Shown here: positions 17,147 through 27,138 of the stretch, in pieces
Layout of the letters: each line of letters starts with the position of its first letter
Position numbering within the stretch: position 1 is the stretch's first letter
DNA from: Dyella halodurans
Lineage (GTDB): Bacteria > Pseudomonadota > Gammaproteobacteria > Xanthomonadales > Rhodanobacteraceae
Reading direction: 5' to 3'
Assembly: GCF_026283925.1 (NCBI RefSeq)
Contig: NZ_JAPDPF010000002.1
Location: forward strand, 558,001 to 622,000
DNA length: 64,000 bases
Made by a program: the position numbers and the translations under genes
The notes under the pieces: model-generated
What the model saw: the letters and a program-made list of their open reading frames with translations, nothing else
Told to the model about the DNA's origin: nothing
The model's database searches: none

Positions 17147-18406
17147 TTAGTTCGAGTCACCGCTGGTGCCGATGCGCAAAGGCACGCCGGGATGAAGGCT
17201 GACAATCTCGACCAGCATGCCGGGAAGGCAGTCGCCAGCGCCCTCGCCCAGCACCACCCACGCATCCGCTTCGGCGAACGGTTGAATGCGAAACGGCTGC
17301 TGTAGTTTGAGCAGGCTCGCGTGAAGACGCCCGTCACGACCCTGGCTGAGCCTCGCGCGCAGGAAGTGACGCAGGCCCGGCTTCGGCTGCTGCGGCGTAT
17401 CCAGCACGGCATGCAGCACCACTTCGCTGCCCTGCCCCGCCCAGGCCCGCAGTACGGGCGCGACGAAGAAACGGAAACCGACGGCCACCGCCATCGGCGT
17501 GCCGGGGAGCGCAAGCACCAGGGTGTCATCGCCCAGCATCGCGGCGAGCACCGGCTTGCCCGGGCGCATGGCCACCTGGTGGAACAGGAGTTCAGCACCA
17601 AGCGCTTGCAGCGCGTCAGGCACGAAGTCATGGCGCCCCATGGAAACCGCGCCCGTACTGACGATCAGGTCCGCGCCCGCATCGCGTGCGCGCAGCACGG
17701 CATCGCGGTAATGGCTGGCGGTGTCATCCAGCGTCTCGCAGGACAGGACCTGCACGCTTGATGCCGCCAACGCCGCCATCAGATAGGGACCGTTGGAAGA
17801 GTGGATTTGCTCGTCGGCGAGTGGCCGGGTCGGGTCCGCCAGCAATTCCTTGCCGGTACCGATGATCGCGACGCGCGGCCGGCGCACTACCTCGACCGAC
17901 GTCACGCCGAGCGCTGCCAGCAACATGACATGGGCAGGATCGATGCGCGTACCGGCAACGGCCACCACCGCGCCCCTGGCGACATCGCTGCCGGCATAGC
18001 GCACGTTGTCGCCGACGGCGAGCGCATCGAGCAGTCGAATGCGCGCGGGCATGCCGTCGTCGCCGCGCGCCAGCAATTGAGTACGCTCTACCGCAACCAC
18101 CGCGTCCAGGTCGGCGGGCAGGCGCGCGCCGGTCATGATTTCGCAGGCGTTGCCCGAGGACGCAGGCGCCGCATCGCCGGCAGCCTGGGAACCCACGACG
18201 GCATGCTCCGAGCCGGCGGCGAGCGGCTCGCGTGCACGCAGGGCATAGCCGTCCATCGCCGCATGATTGAACGATGGCAGGTCTATCGGACTGACCACAT
18301 CACGGGCCAGCACGCAGCCCAGCGCGTCGACCGGCGTACGGGACTCGGCCGGCAGTCGACGGGCGCGGGCCAGCAGTCGTTCCAGGGCCTGGTCATAACT
18401 GATCAT
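17147..18406 (-). CDS. moeA2: Molybdopterin molybdenumtransferase MoeA (copy 2)
   Basis: The 419-residue MoeA homologue has FNHAAMDGYALRARE, IGTGKELLADP, VSTGAVSMGRHDFVPDAL and LALPGTPMAVAVG. It is the first gene of the minus-strand molybdenum run. It shares the family layout with the moeA at 12870 but differs in many conserved loops (GAVSMGRHD against GGVSMGQRD; PGTP against PGNP), so it is not a recent duplicate. It could serve a different enzyme or take over a step usually done by MogA, for which no gene is visible here. The 270 bases upstream, to the transporter at 18677, hold the divergent promoters but no clear operator. Confidence 0.9.
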   Translation of the reverse strand: MISYDQALERLLARARRLPAESRTPVDALGCVLARDVVSPIDLPSFNHAAMDGYALRAREPLAAGSEHAVVGSQAAGDAAPASSGNACEIMTGARLPADLDAVVAVERTQLLARGDDGMPARIRLLDALAVGDNVRYAGSDVARGAVVAVAGTRIDPAHVMLLAALGVTSVEVVRRPRVAIIGTGKELLADPTRPLADEQIHSSNGPYLMAALAASSVQVLSCETLDDTASHYRDAVLRARDAGADLIVSTGAVSMGRHDFVPDALQALGAELLFHQVAMRPGKPVLAAMLGDDTLVLALPGTPMAVAVGFRFFVAPVLRAWAGQGSEVVLHAVLDTPQQPKPGLRHFLRARLSQGRDGRLHASLLKLQQPFRIQPFAEADAWVVLGEGAGDCLPGMLVEIVSLHPGVPLRIGTSGDSN

Positions 18407-18676
18407 GGTGCGAGGCAACGCATCCTGCCTACCTGAGCGGGGAGACCCGCATGCTCGACGCGCACGCCCGGCGATGCAAGAGGCGGGCAAGCTTTTGCGC
18501 CAACGCGTTGCGGTGCAGCAACCAATCGAGCGCCAAAGGCCTGATGATCGGCCGTGGGGAAGTCAGTGCACACGGTAGCCGGGCGTTCGACTTAAGTAGA
18601 GTGGCGCGCCGGGCGCGTCCGCTCGACTATCGCGCCGGTCGCCAGACTATGGGGTCGTCTTACACACTGGGGGGAG

Positions 18677-20341
18677 ATGCTTGTGAATAGCGTACCTGCA
18701 GCAGACGTTCTGAGCCCGGCGCCAGGAAGCGCGCCCGGAGTACTGTCGAGGGAACGCACCATCGCAGGATCCCGCTTCAATCGCTGGCTGGTGCCACCGG
18801 CGGCCCTGGCCATCCATCTCAGCATCGGCATGGCCTACGGCTTCTCGGTGTTCTGGCTGCCGATGACCAAACTGGTGACCGAGGCCGATCCGGCCATGTG
18901 CGCCAACCTGGGCTTCTTCGCCCAGCTGTTCAGCACCGCCTGCAACTGGACCGTGCCCGCGGTCAACCACATCTTCGAAACCTTCATCGCCATGCTCGGC
19001 ATTTCCGCCGCGATCTGGGGCGGCTGGCTGGAGCATGCCGGGCCGCGCAAGGCCGGCTTTATCGCCGCACTGTGCTGGGGCGGCGGACTGGTGATCGGCG
19101 GCATCGGGGTCTCGATGCATCAACTGTGGCTGGTCTATCTCGGCGCCGGAGTGCTGGGAGGCATCGGCCAGGGCCTGGGCTATATCTCGCCGGTCTCCAC
19201 CCTGATCAAATGGTTTCCCGACCGGCGCGGCCTGGCCACCGGCTTCGCCATCATGGGCTATGGCGGTGGCGCGATGATCGGCGCGCCGATTGCCGTCGCC
19301 CTGATGCAGAAGTTCACCCAGGGCAGCGTACCGGGCGTGGCTGCCACCCTGGTCTGCATGGGCGTGATCTACTTCATCGCCATGTGCGCCGGTGCCTTCG
19401 GCTTCCGCGTGCCGCCGACCGGTTGGCGCCCGCTGGGTTGGACGCCGCCGGCGGAGTCGTCCAACAAACTGATCACCCATCGCCACGTGCACCTCAGCCG
19501 CGCGTGGAAGACGCCGCAGTTCTGGCTGATCTGGATGATCCTGTGCATGAATGTGACGGCCGGCATCGGCGTGCTGTCCATGGCCAGCCCGATGTTGCAG
19601 GACGTGTTTGGCGGACGCCTGCTCGGACTCGATAGTTCGACGGTACTGAGCACGGCGCAGAAGGCTGCCATCGCCGCCTCCGCCGCCGGCCTGGTCGGAC
19701 TGATCAGCCTGTTCAACAGCCTGGGCCGCATCTTCTGGGCATCCACTTCCGATTTCATCGGCCGCAAGACCACCTACTTCGTGTTCTTCGCGCTCGGCGT
19801 GCTGTTGTATTGCAGCCTGCCCAGCCTGGGTCATCTGGGGCTGGCCGCCGCCTTCGTGGCGGCGGTGTGCATCATCCTGTCGATGTACGGCGGCGGCTTT
19901 TCCACGGTGCCCGCCTATCTGTCCGATATCTTCGGCACCCAGATGGTGGGCGCGATCCACGGCCGGCTGCTTACCGCCTGGTCGGTGGCCGGCGTTGCCG
20001 GCCCGTTCCTGATCGCGGCCGTGCGGCAAGCGCAGCTCGATGCCGGTGTGGCCAAGAACCTGGTCTATGACCGCACGCTGTACATCCTGGCGGTGCTGCT
20101 GGTGGTGGGCATGATCTGCAATTTCCTGGTCAAACCGGTCAAGGAGAATGCCCTCATGACCGAACAGGAACTGGAGCACGAACGCTCGCTGCAGCACGAG
20201 GCGGCGGCCATCTCCGCCCATGCGCAGGACGCGGCGCGTGGGCGCTTCGGCGCCACCGGTCTCATCGCCTGGACACTCGTTGGCATTCCCTTCCTGATCG
20301 GAGTATGGATAGCCATTACCAAGGCCGCAGCATTGTTCTGA
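18677..20341 (+). CDS. OFA-family MFS transporter (oxalate/formate antiporter type)
   Basis: The 554-residue inner-membrane protein has about 12 transmembrane segments. It has the OFA features [20 protein letters not shown] at the N-terminus, [24 protein letters not shown] between helices 4 and 5, and [21 protein letters not shown] at helix 7. It carries extra loop length after helix 6 and a charged C-terminal region before a last helix. ATG 18677 sits almost on the GGGGAG ribosome site, so GTG 18683 may be the true start. It lies 22 bases before fdsG, which suggests formate or a related carboxylate as substrate. This is inference from context. Confidence 0.85.
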   Translation: MLVNSVPAADVLSPAPGSAPGVLSRERTIAGSRFNRWLVPPAALAIHLSIGMAYGFSVFWLPMTKLVTEADPAMCANLGFFAQLFSTACNWTVPAVNHIFETFIAMLGISAAIWGGWLEHAGPRKAGFIAALCWGGGLVIGGIGVSMHQLWLVYLGAGVLGGIGQGLGYISPVSTLIKWFPDRRGLATGFAIMGYGGGAMIGAPIAVALMQKFTQGSVPGVAATLVCMGVIYFIAMCAGAFGFRVPPTGWRPLGWTPPAESSNKLITHRHVHLSRAWKTPQFWLIWMILCMNVTAGIGVLSMASPMLQDVFGGRLLGLDSSTVLSTAQKAAIAASAAGLVGLISLFNSLGRIFWASTSDFIGRKTTYFVFFALGVLLYCSLPSLGHLGLAAAFVAAVCIILSMYGGGFSTVPAYLSDIFGTQMVGAIHGRLLTAWSVAGVAGPFLIAAVRQAQLDAGVAKNLVYDRTLYILAVLLVVGMICNFLVKPVKENALMTEQELEHERSLQHEAAAISAHAQDAARGRFGATGLIAWTLVGIPFLIGVWIAITKAAALF

Positions 20342-20363
20342 AAGGCGCTCGCACGGTGAACCC

Positions 20364-20864
20364 ATGAAACGCGCAGTGAATAGCGCCGCGATGCCGAACA
20401 TCCCGGACCATGTCCGGGATGTCGTGCTCGAAGTCACTGGCCGCTTGAAAGACACGCCCGGTGCCCTGCTCCCGGTCCTGCACGGCGTGCAGGCGGCGCT
20501 GGGTTACGTACCGGAGCAAGCCGTGCCGCTGATCGCCCGCGAGATGAACCTCTCGCGGGCCGATGTGCACGGCGTCATCAGCTTCTATCACTTCTTCCGC
20601 CAGCAGCCCGCCGGACGGCATGTCATCTACCTGTGCCGGGCGGAATCGTGCCAGGCCATGGGCGCCGCGACGCTGGAGCACCATGTCAAGCAACGGCTGG
20701 GGGTGGACTTCCATGAGACTACCGCCGATGGCAGCTACACGCTGGAGCCGGTCTATTGCCTCGGCAACTGCGCCTGCTCGCCGGCGATGATGGTCGACGG
20801 GGATTTACAGGGGCGCATGACCCCCGAGCGCTTTGACGCCTGGCTGAAGACGGAGGCGCCATGA
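20364..20864 (+). CDS. fdsG: NAD-dependent formate dehydrogenase gamma subunit FdsG (NuoE-like)
   Basis: The 166-residue protein is a NuoE-like thioredoxin-fold subunit. Its four 2Fe-2S ligands lie in CRAESC and CLGNC. In FdsABG enzymes it sits beside FdsB and joins the electron path from formate to NAD+. A weak GGTGA precedes ATG 20364, and ATG 20391 is an alternative. Its end overlaps fdsB by 4 bases. The length is normal for FdsG. Confidence 0.9.
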   Translation: MKRAVNSAAMPNIPDHVRDVVLEVTGRLKDTPGALLPVLHGVQAALGYVPEQAVPLIAREMNLSRADVHGVISFYHFFRQQPAGRHVIYLCRAESCQAMGAATLEHHVKQRLGVDFHETTADGSYTLEPVYCLGNCACSPAMMVDGDLQGRMTPERFDAWLKTEAP

Positions 20865-22420
20865 GCATCACCGTCTATGTGCCGCTCGATGCCAGCGCGC
20901 TCTCGCTGGGCGCCGAGGCCGTCGCCAAGGCGATAAGTGCCGAGGCCTCGCGGCGTGGCGCCGACGTGCGCCTGGTTCGCAACGGTTCGCGCGGCATGTA
21001 TTGGCTGGAACCGCTGGTCGAAGTCGAAACGACGGCTGGCCGCGTCGCCTACGGCCCGGTGCAGGCGGAGGATGTGCCCTCGCTGTTCAATGCAGGCTTC
21101 CTGCAGACGGCACAGCATCCACTCGCCCTCGGGCCGACCGAATCGATCCCGTATCTGAAGCGCCAGCAGCGCCTGACCTTCGCCCGTGTCGGCATCGTCG
21201 ATCCGCGCAGCCTGGATGATTACCGTGCCCACGGGGGTTATCGCGGCCTGGCGAACGCGCTGCGCATGAGCGGCATCGACATCGTGCAAAGCGTGCTCGA
21301 TGCCGGGCTGCGCGGCCGTGGCGGCGCAGCGTTCCCTGCCGGCATCAAATGGAAAACCTGCCTGGACGCGCCCCCCGGGCAGAAGTACATCGTGTGCAAT
21401 GCGGACGAAGGCGACTCCGGCACCTTCTCCGATCGCATGATCATGGAAGGCGACCCCTTCGTGCTGATCGAGGGCATGACCATCGCCGGCCTCGCCGTCG
21501 GCGCCACCCGCGGCTACATCTATCTGCGCGTGGAATACCCGCACGCACAGCGTGCCCTGCTGGCGGCCATCGCCGCTGCCGAGTCGGCGGGCTATCTGGG
21601 CGACAACGTCTGCGGCAGCGGCAAGGCATTCCAGCTGGAAGTCCGCATGGCCGCTGGTGCGTATATCTGTGGCGAGGAAACCTCGCTGCTCGAATCGCTG
21701 GAAGGCAAACGCGGCCAGGTCCGCTTCAAGCCGCCGCTGCCGGCGATCCAGGGCCTGTTCGGCAAGCCGACGGTGATCAACAACGTGGTCACGCTCGCCT
21801 CGGTGCCGATCATCCTGGATCGTGGTGCCGGCTTTTACCGCGACTACGGCAGCGGCAAGTCGCGCGGCACCTTGCCGATCCAGCTGGCCGGCAATCTGAA
21901 GCAAACAGGTCTGGTGGAGTTGGCGTTTGGGGCCACGCTACGCGAGCTGATCGAAGATTTCGGCGGTGGTACCGCCAGCGGTCGTCCGCTGCGGGCGGTC
22001 CAGGTCGGCGGTCCGCTCGGTGCCTATATTCCCCCGTCGCGGCTGGACACGCCGATCGACTACGAAGCGTTTGCCGCCATCGGCGGCATGCTGGGTCACG
22101 GCGGCGTGGTGGTCTTCGACGACACCGTCGACATGGCGGCGCAGGCGCGTTACGCGATGGAGTTCTGCGCCATCGAGTCTTGCGGCAAATGCACGCCATG
22201 TCGCATCGGTTCCACCCGCGGCGTCGAAGTGATCGATCGCATGCTTGCCGGCAACGCCATCGAGCGCGAACGCAACGAGGTCCTGCTGCGCGATCTCTGC
22301 CAGACCATGATCGACGGTTCCCTGTGCGCCCTCGGCGGCATGGCGCCTTTCCCGGTGCTCAGCGCGCTGGACCATTTCCACGAGGATTTCGCAGGCGCCG
22401 CCGACAAAGCGGCGCACTGA
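20861..22420 (+). CDS. fdsB: NAD-dependent formate dehydrogenase beta subunit FdsB (NuoF-like)
   Basis: The 519-residue protein has an N-terminal NuoE/thioredoxin-like segment, then the NuoF core: FMN/NADH site [16 protein letters not shown] (near residue 150), [27 protein letters not shown]-like ([21 protein letters not shown]), and a C-terminal 4Fe-4S site [12 protein letters not shown] with the later Cys in GSLCALGG. It is the diaphorase module that passes electrons from the FdsA clusters to NAD+. It lies between fdsG (4-base overlap) and fdsA (14 bases). Confidence 0.92.
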   Translation: MSITVYVPLDASALSLGAEAVAKAISAEASRRGADVRLVRNGSRGMYWLEPLVEVETTAGRVAYGPVQAEDVPSLFNAGFLQTAQHPLALGPTESIPYLKRQQRLTFARVGIVDPRSLDDYRAHGGYRGLANALRMSGIDIVQSVLDAGLRGRGGAAFPAGIKWKTCLDAPPGQKYIVCNADEGDSGTFSDRMIMEGDPFVLIEGMTIAGLAVGATRGYIYLRVEYPHAQRALLAAIAAAESAGYLGDNVCGSGKAFQLEVRMAAGAYICGEETSLLESLEGKRGQVRFKPPLPAIQGLFGKPTVINNVVTLASVPIILDRGAGFYRDYGSGKSRGTLPIQLAGNLKQTGLVELAFGATLRELIEDFGGGTASGRPLRAVQVGGPLGAYIPPSRLDTPIDYEAFAAIGGMLGHGGVVVFDDTVDMAAQARYAMEFCAIESCGKCTPCRIGSTRGVEVIDRMLAGNAIERERNEVLLRDLCQTMIDGSLCALGGMAPFPVLSALDHFHEDFAGAADKAAH

Positions 22421-22434
22421 GGAGGTAACGCACC

Positions 22435-25317
22435 ATGCTGTCCATCGTCGAGATCGACTACGGCACGCCAAAAGCGACGTCCACTACGATGGTCGAGCTG
22501 GAAATCGACGGGCGTAGCGTGCAAGTGCCGGAGGGCACCTCGGTGCTGCGCGCGGCCGCGCAGATGGGCATCGGCATCCCCAAGCTCTGCGCCACCGACA
22601 TGCTCGAGGTGTTCGGCTCGTGCCGGCTGTGCCTGGTGGAAATCGAGGGTCGCAAGGGCTACCCGGCTTCCTGCACCACGCCGGTCAGTCCCGGCATGAA
22701 AGTGCATACGCAGACGTCCAGGCTGGCCGAGATCCGGCGCGGGGTGATGGAGTTGTATATCTCCGATCACCCACTCGATTGCCTCACCTGCCCCGCCAAC
22801 GGTCATTGCGAGTTGCAGGACATGGCGGGCGTGGTCGGCCTGCGCGAGGTGCGCTACGGGTACGACGGCGCCAATCATGTCCATGCCGAGAAGAAGGACG
22901 GCAGCGCCAATCCGTTGTTCGCAGCCAAGGACATATCCAACCCCTACTTCACCTTCGACCCATCCAAATGCATCGCCTGCTCGCGCTGCGTGCGCGCTTG
23001 CGAAGAGGTCCAGGGCACGTTCGCGCTGACCATCCAGGGACGCGGCTTCGAGTCCAAGGTGGCAGCCAGCCAGGACAACCGCTTCCTCGATTCCGAATGC
23101 GTCTCCTGCGGCGCCTGCGTACAGGCCTGCCCGACCGCGACGTTGTCCGAGAAATCGCTGATCGACATGGGCCAGGCGGAGCACAGCGTCGTCACCACCT
23201 GTGCGTATTGCGGCGTCGGCTGCAGCTTCCGCGCCGAGATGAAAGGCCAGGACATCGTGCGCATGGTGCCGAACAAGGATGGCCACGCCAATCACGGCCA
23301 CTCCTGCGTCAAGGGACGCTTCGCCATTGGCTACGCCACGCACCCCGATCGCATCACCACGCCGATGATCCGCGCCCGCATCTCCGATCCCTGGCGAGTG
23401 GTCAGCTGGGACGAGGCGATTGCCCATGTCGCCAGCGAGTTCAAGCGGCTGCAGGCGCGCTACGGCAAGCACTCGGTAGGCGGCATCACTTCCTCGCGCT
23501 GCACCAACGAGGAAACCTACCTGGTGCAAAAGCTGGTACGCGCCGGTTTCGGCAATAACAACGTCGATACCTGTGCGCGCGTCTGCCATTCACCCACCGG
23601 CTACGGGCTCAAGGCAACCATGGGCGAGTCGGCCGGCACGCAGGATTTCGACTCGATCGAGGCTACCGACGTCGTGCTGGTGATCGGTGCGAATCCCACC
23701 GACGCCCACCCCGTGTTCGGCTCGCAGATGAAACGCCGCCTGCGTGCGGGCGCCAAGCTGATCGTGGTCGACCCACGCCGCATCGACCTCGTGCGCACGC
23801 CGCATATCCAGGCTGACTACCACCTGCGCCTGCGGCCAGGCACGAATGTAGCGGTGCTCGACGCGCTGGCCCACGTCATCGTCACCGAGAACCTGGTCGA
23901 CGAGGCCTTCGTCGCCCAACGCTGCGAAGCAGTGGCGTTTGCCAAGTGGCGCGCGTTCGTGGCGCAGGACAAGTACAGCCCCGAAGCGATGGAGTCGGTG
24001 ACCGGCGTGCCAGCGTCCATTGTGCGCGGCGCCGCGCGGCTGTACGCCACCGGTGGCAATAGCGCGATCTACTACGGCCTGGGCGTCACCGAACATGCGC
24101 AGGGTTCCACCGCGGTGATGGCGATTGCGAACCTGGCCATGGCGACCGGCAATATCGGCCGTGAAGGCGTTGGCGTGAATCCGCTGCGCGGACAGAACAA
24201 CGTGCAGGGCTCCTGCGACATGGGCTCGTTCCCGCATGAGTTCCCCGGCTATCGCCACGTCGGCGACGATGCCGTGCGTCACTCGTTCGAACAGGCCTGG
24301 GGCGTGCCCCTGCTCAGCGAACCGGGCCTGCGCATCCCCAACATGTTCGAGGCGGCTCTCGACGGCAGCTTCAAGGGGCTCTATATCGAGGGCGAGGACA
24401 TCGCCCAATCCGATCCCGACACCCAGCACGTCACCGCGGCCCTCACCGCGATGGAATGCATCGTGGTGCAGGATCTGTTTCTCAACGAGACCGCCAAGTA
24501 CGCCCACGTCTTCCTGCCGGGCAGTTCGTTCCTGGAGAAGGACGGCACCTTCGTCAACGCGGAGCGGCGCGTCTCCCGCGTGCGCAAGGTGATGGAGCCC
24601 AAGGGTGGCTATGCCGACTGGGAGATCACCCAGCTGCTCGCGCAGGCCATGGGCTACCCCATGAACTACACGCACCCGACGCAGATCATGGATGAGATCG
24701 CGCAACTCACGCCCACCTTCCACGGCGTCAGCTTCGACAAGATCGACCAGCTGGGTTCGATCCAGTGGCCGTGCAATGACCAGCATCCGCTCGGCACGCC
24801 GGTGATGCACGTCGACGAGTTCGTGCGCGGCAAGGGCCGCTTCATGCTTACCGAGTACGTACCGACCGCGGAAAAGGTCAACGCCGAGCATCCGTTGATT
24901 CTCACTACCGGCCGCATCCTCAGCCAATACAACGTAGGCGCGCAGACCCGGCGCACGGCCAATGTGATGTGGCACGACGAGGACCGGCTGGAAATCCATC
25001 CGCATGACGCCGAGGAGCGTGGCATCAACGAAGGCGACTGGGTCGGCATCCAGAGCCGTGCCGGCGACACCGTGCTGCGCGCGATGATCTCCGAGCGGAT
25101 GCAGCCAGGCGTGGTCTACACCACCTTCCACTTCCCCGGCTCCGGCGCCAACGTGATCACCACCGAGAACTCCGACTGGGCCACCAATTGCCCCGAGTAC
25201 AAGGTCACCGCCGTGCAAGTGACCCGGGTCACCCAGCCGTCCGATTGGCAGAAGCGCCATCGCGCCTTCTCGGATGCGCAGGAAGCACTGCTGAACCCGT
25301 CGACGAAGCCGGCCTGA
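22435..25317 (+). CDS. fdsA: NAD-dependent formate dehydrogenase alpha subunit FdsA (Mo-bis-MGD catalytic subunit)
   Basis: The 960-residue cytoplasmic subunit starts with a 2Fe-2S ferredoxin domain (FGSCRLCLVEIEG). Next come a His-Cys3 cluster (DHPLDCLTCPANGHCELQ), two 4Fe-4S sites (CIACSRCVRAC and CVSCGACVQAC) and the 4Fe-4S site CAYCGVGC of the molybdopterin domain. The molybdenum ligand is Cys384 in RVCHSPTGYG, with the neighbouring catalytic His385. Cysteine takes the place of selenocysteine, as in known oxygen-tolerant Fds enzymes. It oxidises formate to CO2. A GAGG ribosome site precedes the ATG. fdhD and fdsD follow with overlaps. Confidence 0.94.
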   Translation: MLSIVEIDYGTPKATSTTMVELEIDGRSVQVPEGTSVLRAAAQMGIGIPKLCATDMLEVFGSCRLCLVEIEGRKGYPASCTTPVSPGMKVHTQTSRLAEIRRGVMELYISDHPLDCLTCPANGHCELQDMAGVVGLREVRYGYDGANHVHAEKKDGSANPLFAAKDISNPYFTFDPSKCIACSRCVRACEEVQGTFALTIQGRGFESKVAASQDNRFLDSECVSCGACVQACPTATLSEKSLIDMGQAEHSVVTTCAYCGVGCSFRAEMKGQDIVRMVPNKDGHANHGHSCVKGRFAIGYATHPDRITTPMIRARISDPWRVVSWDEAIAHVASEFKRLQARYGKHSVGGITSSRCTNEETYLVQKLVRAGFGNNNVDTCARVCHSPTGYGLKATMGESAGTQDFDSIEATDVVLVIGANPTDAHPVFGSQMKRRLRAGAKLIVVDPRRIDLVRTPHIQADYHLRLRPGTNVAVLDALAHVIVTENLVDEAFVAQRCEAVAFAKWRAFVAQDKYSPEAMESVTGVPASIVRGAARLYATGGNSAIYYGLGVTEHAQGSTAVMAIANLAMATGNIGREGVGVNPLRGQNNVQGSCDMGSFPHEFPGYRHVGDDAVRHSFEQAWGVPLLSEPGLRIPNMFEAALDGSFKGLYIEGEDIAQSDPDTQHVTAALTAMECIVVQDLFLNETAKYAHVFLPGSSFLEKDGTFVNAERRVSRVRKVMEPKGGYADWEITQLLAQAMGYPMNYTHPTQIMDEIAQLTPTFHGVSFDKIDQLGSIQWPCNDQHPLGTPVMHVDEFVRGKGRFMLTEYVPTAEKVNAEHPLILTTGRILSQYNVGAQTRRTANVMWHDEDRLEIHPHDAEERGINEGDWVGIQSRAGDTVLRAMISERMQPGVVYTTFHFPGSGANVITTENSDWATNCPEYKVTAVQVTRVTQPSDWQKRHRAFSDAQEALLNPSTKPA

Positions 25318-26162
25318 TGAAGCCGTTGCCTGATGCAGCGCAGGCGGGTTTCGTGCTGCGGCCCGTCGAACGCTGGCGCCACGGCACCGTCATCCGCGAG
25401 GACGATTGCATCGCCGAGGAAGTACCGGTAGCCATGGTCTACAACGGCGCCACCTTCGCCGTGATGATGGCCACGCCGCACGACCTGGACGACTTCGCCC
25501 TGGGCTTCTCGCTCAGCGAAAGCCTGATCGATGATCCGGCGCAGCTGCTCCAACTCGAGCAGAACTCATTGCTCGAGGGGATCGAACTGGCGATGCAGGT
25601 CGCCGAGGATGCCCCCGGCGCGCGCATTGGCCCCGAGCGCGAACGCCTGCTGCCTGGGCGTAGCGGCTGCGGCATTTGCGGCACGCGCGAACTGGAACAG
25701 GCGATCCGGCAACACCCGCCGGTTGGCGCCGGCCGCACCTACACGCGCGACGCGCTGGAGCGCGCACAACGGGAACTGCAGGCTCGGCAACCAATGAACG
25801 AGGCCACCGGTGCGGTGCATGCCGCGGCCTGGGCCACGCGCGACGGCGAGATCGCGCTGGTGCGCGAGGACGTCGGGCGCCACAACGCTCTGGACAAGTT
25901 GATTGGCGCCATGCGCCGCGCCGAGATCGACCCGGAGAACGGCCTCGCACTGGTCACCAGCCGCGCCAGCTACGAAATGGTCACCAAGGCAACCAGCGCC
26001 GGCATCACCATGCTGGCCGCGATCTCCGCGCCGACCGCCCTGGCGATCGAGCTGGCGCGCAGTGCGGGGATCACCCTGGTGGGCTTTACGCGTCCCGGCA
26101 GCCACAACGTCTACACCCATCCCGATCGCCTGCTCCCGGTGGCAGGACAGGAGTCGCCATGA
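25317..26162 (+). CDS. fdhD: Formate dehydrogenase accessory sulfurtransferase FdhD
   Basis: The 281-residue protein has the sulfur-relay cysteines in GRSGCGICGTRE near residue 120, plus REDVGRHNALDKLIGA and the C-terminal VGFTRPGSHNVYTHPDRL. FdhD passes sulfur from a cysteine desulfurase to bis-MGD so that formate dehydrogenase becomes active. The start overlaps the fdsA stop by one base (TGATG), and the end overlaps fdsD by 4 bases. It is therefore made with its client enzyme. Confidence 0.93.
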   Translation: MKPLPDAAQAGFVLRPVERWRHGTVIREDDCIAEEVPVAMVYNGATFAVMMATPHDLDDFALGFSLSESLIDDPAQLLQLEQNSLLEGIELAMQVAEDAPGARIGPERERLLPGRSGCGICGTRELEQAIRQHPPVGAGRTYTRDALERAQRELQARQPMNEATGAVHAAAWATRDGEIALVREDVGRHNALDKLIGAMRRAEIDPENGLALVTSRASYEMVTKATSAGITMLAAISAPTALAIELARSAGITLVGFTRPGSHNVYTHPDRLLPVAGQESP

Positions 26163-26389
26163 ACATCGAACGGCTCGTCACCATGGCGAACGACATCGCG
26201 ACCTTCTTCGAGGTCGAGCCCGATCACGAGCTGGCGGTGAGCAGCGTGCGCGACCACCTCAAGCGGTTCTGGGACCCGGTCATGCGCCGCCAATTGAAGG
26301 TCCATCTTGGCGCAGGCGGTGAAGGCCTGCTGCCGCTCGCCAGGGAAGCCGTGGCCGGACTGGACGTACCACCGGCAGACGCTGGCTGA
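26159..26389 (+). CDS. fdsD: Formate dehydrogenase delta subunit FdsD
   Basis: This 76-residue soluble protein begins MNIERLVTMANDIATFFE and contains the family pattern VRDHLKRFWDPVMRRQL. FdsD is a small protein needed for assembly of FdsABG enzymes. It overlaps the fdhD stop (ATGA). Its stop codon ends at 26389, directly next to the stop codon of the convergent gene on the other strand, with no spacer for a terminator. Confidence 0.9.
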   Translation: MNIERLVTMANDIATFFEVEPDHELAVSSVRDHLKRFWDPVMRRQLKVHLGAGGEGLLPLAREAVAGLDVPPADAG

Positions 26390-26929
26390 TCAGGGCTGGT
26401 CCGTCGACGAGCCGTCGACGATCTCGATGGCAGCGACGCTGCGAACCCAACGCGCGGGACGCTGATCGCCGCCAACCACCAGCCGAAAAGGTCCGTCCTC
26501 GGCCAGTGGCTTGCCGTCCTTCTGGTCGGCCAGGATCACCTGCGTGTTGCCCAGCGACGGATCGAGGTCGGCAAGGCCAAACACCACCTGGTAGTGATCG
26601 GTCGCCGTCACCCGCACGAAGTTCGCCAACGCCTTGCCGCGCAGCGGCTTGTCCAGCGGCACGCCCGCGCGCAGCAGGATGTCCCGCAGCGCCACGCCAC
26701 GCCAATCGCTGGGCGACTCATCGTGAGCCGCCGCCCGGATGCCGGTATGCGGCATGGCGGCGAGCGCAGACGCCTCGAGCGTCAGTGCCGGCTTGCCTGG
26801 CAGCAGCAGGCTGACCGCCTGAGCCCGTACGACCGGTGAAGTTGGCTCCGCGGCGCTTACCGCAAACGCAAGCAGGCAACCGATCGCCAGCCATCCACTT
26901 CGAAACGACGCCACCGCCTTGCTCGCCAT
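26390..26929 (-). CDS. Small exported molybdopterin-binding-fold protein (sulfite oxidase-like domain without cysteine)
   Basis: The 179-residue protein has a signal peptide (MASKAVASFRSGWLAIGCLL, cleavage near AVSA-AE). The mature part resembles the oxidoreductase molybdopterin-binding domain of sulfite oxidase-like proteins (WRGVALRDILLRAG, VRVTATDHYQVVF, LVVGGDQRPARWVRSVAAIEI). The mature region has no cysteine, so it lacks the molybdenum-ligating Cys of catalytic members, and it is short. It may hold cofactor without redox catalysis, or it may not bind it at all. Located between fds and nap, it is likely tied to molybdenum metabolism. Function is not established. Confidence 0.7.
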   Translation of the reverse strand: MASKAVASFRSGWLAIGCLLAFAVSAAEPTSPVVRAQAVSLLLPGKPALTLEASALAAMPHTGIRAAAHDESPSDWRGVALRDILLRAGVPLDKPLRGKALANFVRVTATDHYQVVFGLADLDPSLGNTQVILADQKDGKPLAEDGPFRLVVGGDQRPARWVRSVAAIEIVDGSSTDQP

Positions 26930-27138
26930 TCGTCATCCTCGCAGGAAAAGGTTCACATGACTTTCACGCACCGCAGGGCAACTCCCTGCAGGTGTTCGCG
27001 GCACTCTATATCGAACGTCCTGCGCCTGGGTCCGCGGCATCAATCGAATGCGTCAAAACGCCGGAGAAAGCCAGGGAGCGGCGATGTACACTGGCGTAAC
27101 GGTTTCCGCCGCGTCTTCTCTGCCTCGCCGAGGTCCAG

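Noticed and set aside
18592-18606. Further copy of the 15-bp motif upstream of the OFA transporter
   Set aside because: Only 11/15 matches and far from the signalling cluster; within chance expectation.
16715-18676. ModE operator or Moco riboswitch ahead of the molybdenum genes
   Set aside because: No TATATA-type ModE palindrome and no convincing riboswitch fold was found by eye in the upstream gaps.
18647-20455. A 602-codon open frame on the minus strand
   Set aside because: It is fully antisense to the OFA transporter, has His/Gln/Gly-rich composition typical of the reverse of GC-rich genes, and no family features.
23590-25260. A 556-codon open frame on the minus strand
   Set aside because: Antisense to fdsA, whose motifs are complete; composition shows it is a mirror of codon bias.
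22435-25317. Possible selenocysteine in formate dehydrogenase
   Set aside because: The position corresponding to selenocysteine is an ordinary TGC codon (Cys384), so no recoding is needed.
26930-27138. FNR or NarL site in front of napE
   Set aside because: No TTGAT-N4-ATCAA or clear heptamer pair is visible; a possible -10 alone is too weak to list.
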